A stretch of DNA of 64,000 bases, from IMG/VR virus record IMGVR_UViG_3300034072_000758, positions 186,001 to 250,000 of that record; one strand, given 5' to 3'. Below, one piece after another: positions 39,618-47,913 of the stretch. A model generated the notes under the pieces. That model ran no database searches. It was not told where the DNA came from and saw only the letters and a list, made by a program, of their open reading frames with translations. Each line of letters begins with the position of its first letter. The stretch's first letter is position 1. The DNA comes from a virus. The translations under genes were made by a program, and so were the position numbers.

Positions 39618-40277
39618 ATGGATACTTGGGATGAAAGACTTAAAGCTCTGAACGAAGCATTGCTGAACGAAGGACGTGATGCGCCTTTGTTCCATTGGAC
39701 AAGGGAACAATCGTTATTCAATATAATATCAAGTGATTATTTGACGGCTAATCCTAGTAATGTTCCGATGGGCGTTAGCACTTCACGAAATCTGAATACT
39801 ATATTTTTTAACAATAGATTCGCGGTTCTTATTCTTAACCAGTCAAAGTTGGCTCAACGATATAAAATAGTACCTTTATACGGTGATAGCCCGGTTCAGA
39901 TGCGCGCCAATGAGCAAGAGGAACGCATCATTACCGCAAAATTGGATGATGTTCATAAGTACATCACCGCAATTGGTATTGACAGCAGCGTCTTAGCCTA
40001 TGGTTCTAAAGAATTAAGTGATGTTGTGAGTGATAGCTGGCAACTGGTCGGTGTGATGCTTCTGGCAGCATACGCGACCAAGCACCATATCCCCATCGTA
40101 GACAAGAAGTCTATCAGCAAGAATGGCGCTTGGTCTAAAGACATAACGGCAGAAATCAAAGCAGTAGCTAAGAAAATCAAAGCCGTGTGGGACGCAGAAG
40201 AACCGGAAGATCGCACGAGCAATCTTCTGTCAAACTTTAATTATCAGAAGGATATTCTTAGTCCTTCGGATAAGTAA
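39618..40277 (+). CDS. ART-like virion protein (219 aa)
   Basis: Contains a block homologous to the C-terminal domain of the 686-aa protein: LNEGRDAPLFHWTREQSLFN, GVSTSRNLN, FAVLILNQSKLAQRYKIVPL and a following EERII. Such phage proteins look related to ADP-ribosyltransferases (H-S/T-E type), although this is fold-level inference. The opening ALNEALLNEG has two L-N-E sites. Its late box is 5 nt from the ATG and no Shine-Dalgarno is seen. Its 3' end overlaps the convergent gene by 20 nt. Confidence 0.78.
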   Translation: MDTWDERLKALNEALLNEGRDAPLFHWTREQSLFNIISSDYLTANPSNVPMGVSTSRNLNTIFFNNRFAVLILNQSKLAQRYKIVPLYGDSPVQMRANEQEERIITAKLDDVHKYITAIGIDSSVLAYGSKELSDVVSDSWQLVGVMLLAAYATKHHIPIVDKKSISKNGAWSKDITAEIKAVAKKIKAVWDAEEPEDRTSNLLSNFNYQKDILSPSDK

Positions 40278-40563
40278 ATCCGAAACCATCGTCGCCCCAG
40301 AACTTCGCATAGAAGTCCCACTGAGCCTTGTCAGTCGTGTCAAGAACCACGACCTTTTCGGTTTCGGCACGAAGAGTCGTGTTGGTCGAAATCATGGCCA
40401 TGTTGCTGGCCTTGTCGCCGCGAATCTCAGCGTAACGATGATTGCCGCCGCGTTCAGCCATACCACGCAGCGCTGCTTGCGCGTCACAGGACGCCCTATC
40501 CAGAATGATGATGTTAAGACCCGGTTTGTTCAGGTCAACGGTAAGATAGTGAAAACCGCTCAT
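40258..40563 (-). CDS. Hypothetical protein (101 aa)
   Basis: Starts MSGFHYLTVDLNKPGLNIII after GAGAC, and transcribed from a near-consensus promoter. Alpha/beta (EKVVVLDTTDKAQWDFYAKF), no recognised family. Single-gene unit, convergent with the ART-like gene. Confidence 0.8.
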   Translation of the reverse strand: MSGFHYLTVDLNKPGLNIIILDRASCDAQAALRGMAERGGNHRYAEIRGDKASNMAMISTNTTLRAETEKVVVLDTTDKAQWDFYAKFWGDDGFGFTYPKD

Positions 40564-40590
40564 ATTTTGTCTCCTATACAGTTTGAGACA

Positions 40591-40618
40591 AGAGTACCAC
40601 GAACAAAGTAATTGTCAA
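40591..40618 (-). promoter_or_regulatory. Sigma70-like promoter
   Basis: Minus strand TTGACA (40618-40613), a 16-nt spacer and TACTCT (40596-40591). Confidence 0.68.
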
Positions 40619-40619
40619 G

Positions 40620-41102
40620 CTACTTTGCGATATACATTTTAAGCCACATCAATTCATCTTCAATATCTGTGAACCGGCCAGTAACACGGAAATCATCTTC
40701 GTCGGCAATGACGCACAATATATGATCTTCACCCGTGGCATCCTTACAAATGAGTAGGTGTTTAATCCGCTCATGGCGTGAATACCATGAATGAAAAGTT
40801 AAGAATATCTTATATTCAAAAGACTTGCTTTTGAAAAGCAATATGGCCTTACTGGTATAGGAAGCATCCTGAACCAGTTTGAACTTATATGTTGTGCCGA
40901 AAATTTCCAACACTCGTTCGCTATGCTGAACACGAACCTTACCATGCTTGGTATCATGGCGGTAAAATTGAGTGTACTTCACTTCCCCGGCGCGCTGATA
41001 CAAATCGAGAATGACATCCATCTTGATGCCATGCTTTTCCAACTTATCTTTGATTTGAAAGTTGTGAGCGTTTGGATTCTTGATCTTCTTTGGCTTTTTC
41101 AT
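40620..41102 (-). CDS. TMF paralog (160 aa)
   Basis: A Lys-rich start MKKPKKIKNPNAHNFQIKDK, then MDVILDLYQRAGEVKY as the N-terminal helix, ending DIEDELMWLKMYIAK. Strands YEYKIFLTF-like and HLLICKDATGE. Last of four leftward TMF genes. Confidence 0.84.
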   Translation of the reverse strand: MKKPKKIKNPNAHNFQIKDKLEKHGIKMDVILDLYQRAGEVKYTQFYRHDTKHGKVRVQHSERVLEIFGTTYKFKLVQDASYTSKAILLFKSKSFEYKIFLTFHSWYSRHERIKHLLICKDATGEDHILCVIADEDDFRVTGRFTDIEDELMWLKMYIAK

Positions 41103-41476
41103 AGGATAGCCATTTTGATAAGTAACTCGTCCTTGATCTGTTCTTCTAAATCATCTTCGACCGTGACTAACAAAGATTCGTAAGGCATGAACTCCGCATC
41201 ACGATCAACATTATCACCAACCACGTCATAGAAGACACGATAAGCATAGCTTGTGTGCTCTGTCTTATACCATACGAAGACGGACAGGTATACTATCCTA
41301 CTGTTTTCTGCGGGTTCATCCGCTATGGTATATTCGATGTCGAAATTAGGCGTAGTGACCGTGAACCCAAAAAGATTTAATTCATCTTTCTTGGTGAATG
41401 TTGGGCTATTCGATAAGGAATTAAACCAACGCCGTTTCCGAAACACTTCATTATAAAGATATTCTTCGAACGTCAT
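41099..41476 (-). CDS. TMF paralog (125 aa)
   Basis: Starts MTFEEYLYNEVFRKRRWFNS (Trp later than usual) and ends DLEEQIKDELLIKMAIL, with an extended acidic lead. Overlaps neighbours by 4 nt. Confidence 0.84.
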   Translation of the reverse strand: MTFEEYLYNEVFRKRRWFNSLSNSPTFTKKDELNLFGFTVTTPNFDIEYTIADEPAENSRIVYLSVFVWYKTEHTSYAYRVFYDVVGDNVDRDAEFMPYESLLVTVEDDLEEQIKDELLIKMAIL

Positions 41477-41856
41477 GCCACATACAACGTAAGAATCATC
41501 TTCGCATCCGAAAGCGCTTCGCTATTAAAAGTGTTCTCTACCGCCATGTAATCGATGTAACCAAGACAATCTTGGATGAAGGCGGTATCTTTGGTGAAAT
41601 AGTATTTGGACCGATAGACCATATTCTCTTTGAACAGAGAGATTTCAAAGTGAATGATCTTAAACCCGCGCCGTTTGATAGTCACGATCATAGACAGATC
41701 GGCGTCTGAGAATTTAGAGGTGCTGGACCATTCCGCACCGGGGCCTCGGCTTCGTGCTGCGTCATTCACATCAGACGAGTTTTCCATCTTCTTCGCCATA
41801 TCTAAAGCGATGAAGGTATCGAGCAAAAAATAAGAAAAGGTTGATGAATAATTCAT
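41473..41856 (-). CDS. TMF paralog with divergent tail (127 aa)
   Basis: Starts MNYSSTFSYFLLDTFIALDM and ends SEALSDAKMILTLYVA. The acidic cluster is reduced, but the MILTL core is intact. Strands FKIIHFEISLFKENMVYRS. Confidence 0.82.
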   Translation of the reverse strand: MNYSSTFSYFLLDTFIALDMAKKMENSSDVNDAARSRGPGAEWSSTSKFSDADLSMIVTIKRRGFKIIHFEISLFKENMVYRSKYYFTKDTAFIQDCLGYIDYMAVENTFNSEALSDAKMILTLYVA

Positions 41857-42173
41857 TGCCCGAATATGACGATGTTCGTGATAAGGTCTTCCAGAATGTC
41901 TATATCATACTCATAATGAAAATCAACCGCTTTACCACGTAAACCCATGAACATTGTCGGTGGAGAAATTTCATAGGTAATGTAGGCTTTACCATGTGAC
42001 GAATGTATAATCACACAAGTGTATCCATGACCTTTGCTTCTGAGTTCAAGACTAGCGTTTATCTGCGGGAGTTCTAACGTTCCTATTGGATCGGTTATTG
42101 GCCCTGATCTATCAATTGTAAACAGATCAAGATTTTCTCTCACATATTCATAAAGGACTTCTGGGATTGCCAT
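41853..42173 (-). CDS. TMF paralog (106 aa)
   Basis: Starts MAIPEVLYEYVRENLDLFTI and ends DIDILEDLITNIVIFGQ. Strands YTCVIIHSSHGKAYITYEI. First gene of this block; no clear minus-strand promoter in the 98-nt gap to 42272. Confidence 0.83.
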   Translation of the reverse strand: MAIPEVLYEYVRENLDLFTIDRSGPITDPIGTLELPQINASLELRSKGHGYTCVIIHSSHGKAYITYEISPPTMFMGLRGKAVDFHYEYDIDILEDLITNIVIFGQ

Positions 42174-42271
42174 GACTAATAGTTAAACATAGTCCACATA
42201 ATTATGTCAAATACCATCTTGCGTCCCCTCAGACTTTGTTGTAGGGTCGTCAACTAAACCCATGAGGAACC

Positions 42272-43378
42272 ATGACTCCCGAATATCCCGAAGGCTTGAT
42301 TGAAGAGGCTATCGTCCACTTGCTGAACCGCAAGGGCGACAAGCTGTATGGTATCAAAAACCCTACGGACAAGATGATCATGGTCTCCCTGAATGGTAGC
42401 AAGGGGGCGTCGATCAAGCATGTCGAAACTCCGAAGCCGGAACATGCGGTCGAGGCTGTCAGACTCAATTTCGATAACATCAAGCTGATTTACAATTTCT
42501 CAGAAGAGACCAAAGAGGCGTTGCTTTATGAATGGCCGTCGAAGGTCATTCAAGAGCTTGGTGAGCGCGCGTTTACGACAGCGCAATTGGAACGTGCCAT
42601 CAAAATCAATCACGAATGTATCGAGCACATCCATGATGCTTCGGAAGAACTTCAACTGCTGGCACTTAAGTGTAGCCAATATGCTTGGACGAAGTTCCGC
42701 CCTAAAAATGTGACGATCAACGTGAAGCTGGAAATCTTTGCGCGCAATCGCTATGATGCGCTCGAAGAAACTCTTCAAAGACTGCGCACGAACAACGATC
42801 ATTACATCAGCCGTCGCCAGATGCTCGATGTTGATTGTCAGTACGGCGAGCAAATTATGCGTGGCGATAGCCAGTATAAGATGATTCGCTTCATCACGAA
42901 CCCGACTGTTAAACAACAATTGGCGTTCGCTGAACGTTTCTTGAAATACTTGAAGCATGAGCGTCACGACATTTCGAATGTTCGTAAGTTCATTAAAGCT
43001 CGTGCTCTGTGTCTGGAAGTCGCTCAAATGGTCCTTGCTGATTTTCCGCGCGCCTTTGATGATACCGAGTATCTTTCGGCCACCGCCGAAGATATACAAA
43101 TAGCCCGTATTCGAATTTCGCCCTCCGTGATTTCGTATGTGAAGTCACCATCTGAGAAGCTGGTGCGCATCGCGGCTGAGGTCGGTGGTATTAATGCTCT
43201 GATCAGCGTTAATCCAAAATGTATCCCAAGTGATCTTGTGGAAAAGTATTATCTTGATGTTGACGCAAAACTTGCTAGAAAGTTCTATCTAGCGACGGAT
43301 GACGATGACATCAAAATGCATTTGGCTGTCAAGTACAGCATCAAACCTCCCAAAGCGCGCAAAGGAGTCCCAGCGTGA
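42272..43378 (+). CDS. Helical repeat protein (368 aa)
   Basis: Third member of the I-x-N-P repeat group: YGIKNPTDKMIMVSLN, FITNPTVKQQLAFAER, YVKSPSEKLVRIAAEV and LISVNPKCIPSDLV. Unlike the other two it has TGAGGA as ribosome site and a weak promoter (TTGCGT 42219-42224, TAGGGT 42242-42247). Coupled to the 782-aa gene by ATGA-type overlap. Probable scaffold or adaptor; function unknown. Confidence 0.83.
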   Translation: MTPEYPEGLIEEAIVHLLNRKGDKLYGIKNPTDKMIMVSLNGSKGASIKHVETPKPEHAVEAVRLNFDNIKLIYNFSEETKEALLYEWPSKVIQELGERAFTTAQLERAIKINHECIEHIHDASEELQLLALKCSQYAWTKFRPKNVTINVKLEIFARNRYDALEETLQRLRTNNDHYISRRQMLDVDCQYGEQIMRGDSQYKMIRFITNPTVKQQLAFAERFLKYLKHERHDISNVRKFIKARALCLEVAQMVLADFPRAFDDTEYLSATAEDIQIARIRISPSVISYVKSPSEKLVRIAAEVGGINALISVNPKCIPSDLVEKYYLDVDAKLARKFYLATDDDDIKMHLAVKYSIKPPKARKGVPA

Positions 43379-45723
43379 GTTCAGCCGACATCAAGGACAT
43401 TCTGCCTGATTATTTCGAAGGCACCAAAGCTTCGGAATGGAAGCGCATGTCCAAGAAAAAAATCGATGGAAATGAAGTGCGCATCTTTGCGAACTCCGTT
43501 CACAATATCGAAGCACTGGTTATCGGCGACGGTGATGAAGTCCGCGAAGTCGGGCCGCTGTCGTTCACGATCATCAATGGGTCTTTGTGCTTCGCCCCCC
43601 TTCGTTCGCGCATCGCCTGTTCAGGCCCCGAAGGCGACAAGCATTACGAGTGGTTGCTTCGCAATCATTATAACATTGACATCGATAGCTTGGGTCTGGA
43701 AGAGAATCAAGAGAACGATTTTTCATTCGATGACGAAGATTTGGTCATTGAATCTCTTGAGGCGGCTGGCGCTGTCTTTACGCCGCATGAAGGCGAAGAG
43801 GACGAAGACGGGGATTTCGATCTTTCGTTCAAATACGACAAAAACGATCCGATCTATTTCTTCATCGGCCTGTATGAAGATGCCCTCGGTATGGTCGAAG
43901 ACGAAGACGGTATGGCGGCTACTCTGTCGATCTGCCCCAAGAGCTATTGGGATGCCAACAAGGCGATCCCTTCCGACCATGTGGTCGATTTCCTCGAAAC
44001 GACACTGAACGTTGATGTCACCGGCTTCGATGAAGTCTGTGAAAACATGATCATCGTCCCACGTCCAGCGGCGGCGGTCAAGCGTCACCTTGAAGCTCGT
44101 GGTCTTGTCTGGTTCCCCGATCTAGCCAAGGCTGGAAGTGGTCGAGAACCCGAAAACCTCGTTCATATCGACGTGAACGAAGAGGGCTATCATGGTCCCG
44201 AAGATGAAGCCCCCAAGGTTCTGGGGCCGTGGGAATCGATGTTGGCCTTTGTGTCGCCCATGACCCGCGAGCAAGTCCTCATGGACGATTACGGCCTTCC
44301 TGTCGAAGACATCGACTACGGCTTCAATGGTTCGACTGACAATGACGCCCGTTCTCAATGGAGCGGATTCGGCCTCCAATTCTATTTGGGTCGGCCAAAC
44401 CGTTCTATGCTGAAAGCGGTCGAGCAACTGTTCTATGACCTGATCGTGGAATACAAGGTCTTGTACCACTACAAGGACGATCTCTACATTTTCGATCACA
44501 ATGAAGCCGCGAAGGTTCTGTCGGATTTCCCGCGCATTGGTCCTCTCCCCCTGCGTGATCTGCTGGTCGAAATGATTACCAAGCGCACCAAAGCGGTTAT
44601 TGAGCCGCGTCTTTGGGCTGACGTGTTGTCGTCTGACATCAAGGTCGAAGGGTTGTTCGAAATTTCGGTCGCGGAAGGTGAACCCGAAACCGCTGATGGT
44701 CTGTTTGCCTTGAAAGAAACAACCGACAAAATGTCGTCGGCTGAACGCGCTGAGTTCTCGAAAGAGTTCCCGGTAGTGATCGGCCCCAAAGATGGCTGGA
44801 AGACCAAGTGTAATGGCGACAAGCTGAAAGAGCTTTTTGCGGACCTTGATGGTATTCTGACTATCAATCATCGGGATTACGCTTCGTATCACATGTTCAG
44901 TGTGAAGCAAGCGAACATCATCTTCACTGATTTCCCGTCCGACCCTGAAACCATCGTCAATCAGGTGTGGGAACTGGTGAATAAGCGTCTGACCGGATCA
45001 TCAGCCTATACCTCCGGGGATATTCAGGGCTTTGCTGAGTTCCTTCGTGAGACCCCGGCTGCTGACTATAAGACCGAACCACAATATCTGGTTCAGCCCC
45101 CAGCCAAAGAACCGGAAATCGATACACAAGGTATCGATGATACCGACGACAATGACGAAGACGAGGACGAAACCCCGATCCCGGCCCCACGCCGCCCATT
45201 CTCGAATGAAGCGCTTGAGCACTTCTGTGAGCATACAGGCACCAAAGAAGTTGACTGGCGGGTTCGTTTCTTGGAAGTCGAAGAAAACCCACGATGGGAT
45301 TCCAAGACTTATCTGTTCCTGTACACATGGATTTGCCCGAACTTCAAACGTCCGAGCATCGAAATCCTGTATTCAGAAACGATTGACGCCAACGGCAACG
45401 TTGATTTCGATTGGCACGAAGTCGGCCCCATGTGCTATGGTGTGATTGAAGTTCCACCGGAGCACCGTAAGAGAGAGAATGCTAAGACGGTCGTAATGTT
45501 TATCACGGCGCGCCAAGTGGCCGAGAATGAACCACCATCGGATCAACACCTCAGTGGTGCTCTCAAGTGGTATTACGGTTTGGATACCGATGGTATCTTC
45601 AAAAATGAGTCTATGGAAAATAGCTTCTGGGTCAACCATCATATCGATGATGTCCGTGAATATTTGGACAGCTTGGGTATGCGCGAGAAACCCGATTTTC
45701 TCAAGGCCGATATGTACTTCTAA
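43375..45723 (+). CDS. Large acidic hypothetical protein (782 aa)
   Basis: A soluble acidic protein with several low-complexity acidic stretches (EEDEDGDFD near residue 140, DDTDDNDEDEDE near residue 600). Repeated alpha/beta segments such as GPLSFTIINGSLCFAPLRSR and FLYTWICPNFKRPSIEILYS suggest a modular, possibly duplicated architecture. It starts with GTG overlapping the repeat-protein stop and ends in a strong terminator, so these two genes form one transcription unit. No enzyme motif recognised. Confidence 0.85.
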   Translation: MSSADIKDILPDYFEGTKASEWKRMSKKKIDGNEVRIFANSVHNIEALVIGDGDEVREVGPLSFTIINGSLCFAPLRSRIACSGPEGDKHYEWLLRNHYNIDIDSLGLEENQENDFSFDDEDLVIESLEAAGAVFTPHEGEEDEDGDFDLSFKYDKNDPIYFFIGLYEDALGMVEDEDGMAATLSICPKSYWDANKAIPSDHVVDFLETTLNVDVTGFDEVCENMIIVPRPAAAVKRHLEARGLVWFPDLAKAGSGREPENLVHIDVNEEGYHGPEDEAPKVLGPWESMLAFVSPMTREQVLMDDYGLPVEDIDYGFNGSTDNDARSQWSGFGLQFYLGRPNRSMLKAVEQLFYDLIVEYKVLYHYKDDLYIFDHNEAAKVLSDFPRIGPLPLRDLLVEMITKRTKAVIEPRLWADVLSSDIKVEGLFEISVAEGEPETADGLFALKETTDKMSSAERAEFSKEFPVVIGPKDGWKTKCNGDKLKELFADLDGILTINHRDYASYHMFSVKQANIIFTDFPSDPETIVNQVWELVNKRLTGSSAYTSGDIQGFAEFLRETPAADYKTEPQYLVQPPAKEPEIDTQGIDDTDDNDEDEDETPIPAPRRPFSNEALEHFCEHTGTKEVDWRVRFLEVEENPRWDSKTYLFLYTWICPNFKRPSIEILYSETIDANGNVDFDWHEVGPMCYGVIEVPPEHRKRENAKTVVMFITARQVAENEPPSDQHLSGALKWYYGLDTDGIFKNESMENSFWVNHHIDDVREYLDSLGMREKPDFLKADMYF

Positions 45724-45727
45724 GAAT

Positions 45728-45756
45728 GAAGGCCGGGAATACCCCGGCCTTCTTTT
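45728..45756 (+). terminator. Intrinsic terminator
   Basis: Stem GAAGGCCGGG/CCCGGCCTTC (45728-45737, 45743-45752) followed by TTTT, directly after the 782-aa gene. Confidence 0.88.
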
Positions 45757-45765
45757 GGGTTTATT

Positions 45766-46275
45766 ATGCATATGCTTCTCAACGCCCTGTTTTACGTGCC
45801 GATGACGATTGTAACGATTCTGATTTTGGTATGTGTCGTTTTGTGTGTTGTGCGGATACGATACGTTGAGAACTTTGCTTATATCCACCGCGAGGCATGG
45901 CGACGTAATCAGGAAGACACTAATTTAGACTGGTATAGAGGCGCAGCCAAGCATCTGTGGCTCTTACTCTTTGCTAAGAAGGTTGACGTAGATGTTAGCT
46001 TTCTGAACAAGTATATAACCACCGGGTCGTTGACTAATCTGCGTGAAACGAACGTGGTTTATTTTAAGCACTATTTCGTAAACAGCACAGCTTGTGACTA
46101 TGTGGAAATTCGGACTAACGAATGGTTCCTGACCAAAAGCCCGGTCCTACCCCACATGAGTATGCGGTCTATGCCGCCCGGTGAATGGCATAAGACGGTC
46201 ACTAAAGACTATTTTGTCTATGGTGATGTTGAGCAATTTGAAGAAGACATCATGAAGATGGCTCTGTTCATATGA
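45766..46275 (+). CDS. Membrane-anchored TMF paralog (169 aa)
   Basis: The N-terminus is a transmembrane segment (residues 5-30, ALFYVPMTIVTILILVCVVL) instead of the usual amphipathic helix; the end VEQFEEDIMKMALFI is a normal TMF tail. So the tail would face the cytoplasm if the anchor is N-out. Located 10 nt after a terminator and coupled to the next TMF gene by ATGA. Confidence 0.82.
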   Translation: MHMLLNALFYVPMTIVTILILVCVVLCVVRIRYVENFAYIHREAWRRNQEDTNLDWYRGAAKHLWLLLFAKKVDVDVSFLNKYITTGSLTNLRETNVVYFKHYFVNSTACDYVEIRTNEWFLTKSPVLPHMSMRSMPPGEWHKTVTKDYFVYGDVEQFEEDIMKMALFI

Positions 46276-46796
46276 ACCTGATTGATAAAATTCAAGACGG
46301 TTGGTTCGCTTGGTTTCATGCGAATGATCGCTTCGCTCAATACATGGCTGCGAAGGCGCTCTACGTCACCAATTTCAATCACCCTCGTTTTACATACCCA
46401 CCCTTCCATCGCTGGAAAAATTTCAAAGATCGCCGGGACGAGATCACTTTTGAAAAAGTTTATACAGCGATAAATAAGCGCCCCAAGCGCCCACAATCGA
46501 TTGTGTGTAGAGAAGGTGACACTAAGTCTCTCGGTATCTCTCGGTTTGATGTAACGGATACCGATATAGTCATGGTGACTAATCTTGTAATGATCAAATC
46601 TGAGCTAAAGAAATACGATAAAGGCGACGAAGTACATCTTGCTATGTATTTTGAAAACAATGACTGGAAGTGCTCAATCACCCACACGACGATTGACTAT
46701 CATCGTCCAGTTACTATGTATGATGATCTCATGTTTGTTCAAGGAAATATAGACAAGTTCGAACAGGATATGATAACATTACTCCTTACTACTTGA
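46272..46796 (+). CDS. TMF paralog (174 aa)
   Basis: Starts MNLIDKIQDGWFAWFHANDR and ends IDKFEQDMITLLLTT. Its tail resembles that of the preceding membrane-anchored gene (VEQFEEDIMKMAL). Strands TDIVMVTNLVMIKSELK. Confidence 0.84.
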   Translation: MNLIDKIQDGWFAWFHANDRFAQYMAAKALYVTNFNHPRFTYPPFHRWKNFKDRRDEITFEKVYTAINKRPKRPQSIVCREGDTKSLGISRFDVTDTDIVMVTNLVMIKSELKKYDKGDEVHLAMYFENNDWKCSITHTTIDYHRPVTMYDDLMFVQGNIDKFEQDMITLLLTT

Positions 46797-46807
46797 GGAA
46801 TAAAGTA

Positions 46808-46963
46808 ATGAATATGATCGTGCCTGTTTGCTATAAAATCGATTGGGATAAAGTAGAAACCCTAGAAGACTTGAAGAATATTGTCAAAGCACTTGAAATG
46901 CAGGTCTGGGACAACCATCCTAAGTTCGAAACTCTTAAAGAATATTTGGTTCCTAAGAATTAA
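46808..46963 (+). CDS. Small hypothetical protein (51 aa)
   Basis: Starts MNMIVPVCYKIDWDKVETLE and ends EYLVPKN, with GAGGAATAAAG as ribosome site. Helical second half (LEDLKNIVKALEMQV). It fills the gap before the methyltransferase promoter; length and ribosome site argue for a real gene. No family recognised. Confidence 0.7.
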   Translation: MNMIVPVCYKIDWDKVETLEDLKNIVKALEMQVWDNHPKFETLKEYLVPKN

Positions 46964-46965
46964 AA

Positions 46966-46995
46966 TTGACTTAGATACTTGTCATTTTCTATAAT
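46966..46995 (+). promoter_or_regulatory. Strong promoter of the methyltransferase (leaderless type)
   Basis: TTGACT (46966-46971), an 18-nt spacer and perfect TATAAT (46990-46995). The ATG at 47002 is 6 nt further, at the expected transcription start; no Shine-Dalgarno. Confidence 0.78.
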
Positions 46996-47001
46996 AGGCG
47001 A

Positions 47002-47856
47002 ATGACTTCTTCTAAAGACCTTGATAAGTATTACACTAAAGCCCCGGTCGCGCAACAGTGCTACGAATGGATGAAACCCTTCGTATCAGATAACACACTG
47101 TATATTGAGCCTTCGGCTGGGGCTGGTGCTTTTCTTAGCGTGGTCAAACCCGAAGCTGAGATAATTGGTTTCGATCTTGTTCCCGAAGGGTCGGGCATCA
47201 TTCAGTGCGACTACACGCTTACGGACGTTAGATCGTACCTGACGCCAGAACAAAACGCCAAGAACATAGTTTGTATAGGCAACCCACCCTTCGGGAAAAA
47301 GGCGAAGCTGGCTATTAATTTCGTCAATAAGTCTTTGAATGACTTCGGCTTAGTTGGGTTCATCTTACCAATTCAATTTAGAAAATGGTCGGCCCAAAAG
47401 CACATCATCCCAGACGGTCGCCTTATCCTCGATAACACTCTCCCAGAGGATTCGTTCGAGCTTGACGGGAAGACCTATAAGGTTCGATGTTCGTTTCAGC
47501 TATGGTCTTTGGCTCACCCTGAGTACGCCGATCTGCGCATGAGGGGGAAGCCGGAAACGACACACCCGGACTTTGACATGTGGCAATTCAATAGAACCCT
47601 CGAAGCTGAGAAGTTCTTTGATTACGATTGGGACTTCGCTGTCCCTCGTCAAGGGTATCAAGACTATACTTTCAAGGCGACTGATAAGAGTCAGTGCGAC
47701 CGTAAGAAACAATGGATTTTCTTCAAGGCAAAAACAGAAGAGGCTTTGGAGAATTTGCGGAACTTGGATTTCGTTGCTTTGTCATTGAAGAACACCGGCA
47801 TACCGGGCTTCGGTAAGGCTGATGTCGTGGAAATGTATCAAAGTAAATACGAATAA
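47002..47856 (+). CDS. DNA N6-adenine methyltransferase (284 aa)
   Basis: SAM-dependent amino-methyltransferase: an SAM-binding motif IEPSAGAGAF (36-42 core) and the catalytic motif CIGNPPFGKK (NPPF at 94-97), preceded by DKYYTKAPVAQQCYEWM typical of phage and viral adenine methylases. The C-terminal half would be the target-recognition region. It is followed 58 nt later by a PD-(D/E)XK nuclease with its own promoter, so the pair looks like a type II restriction-modification system. Target sequence unknown. Confidence 0.88.
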   Translation: MTSSKDLDKYYTKAPVAQQCYEWMKPFVSDNTLYIEPSAGAGAFLSVVKPEAEIIGFDLVPEGSGIIQCDYTLTDVRSYLTPEQNAKNIVCIGNPPFGKKAKLAINFVNKSLNDFGLVGFILPIQFRKWSAQKHIIPDGRLILDNTLPEDSFELDGKTYKVRCSFQLWSLAHPEYADLRMRGKPETTHPDFDMWQFNRTLEAEKFFDYDWDFAVPRQGYQDYTFKATDKSQCDRKKQWIFFKAKTEEALENLRNLDFVALSLKNTGIPGFGKADVVEMYQSKYE

Positions 47857-47858
47857 AA

Positions 47859-47888
47859 TTGATTCAATCCATTTTGTTGGGATATGGT
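47859..47888 (+). promoter_or_regulatory. Sigma70-like promoter of endonuclease
   Basis: TTGATT (47859-47864), an 18-nt spacer and TATGGT (47883-47888), followed by AAAGGA before the ATG at 47914. Separate control from the methyltransferase would allow ordered expression. Confidence 0.6.
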
Positions 47889-47913
47889 TAATGAAAGATA
47901 AAGGATCATCTTC

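Noticed and set aside
44122-44910. 262-aa open frame on the minus strand
   Set aside because: Lies inside the 782-aa gene, which has a ribosome-coupled start and a terminator; the antisense frame has no start context.
47002-47856. The methyltransferase as partner of the EcoRV homolog
   Set aside because: Its motif order and sequence do not resemble the Dam-like M.EcoRV, it has its own adjacent nuclease, and it is 11 kb away.
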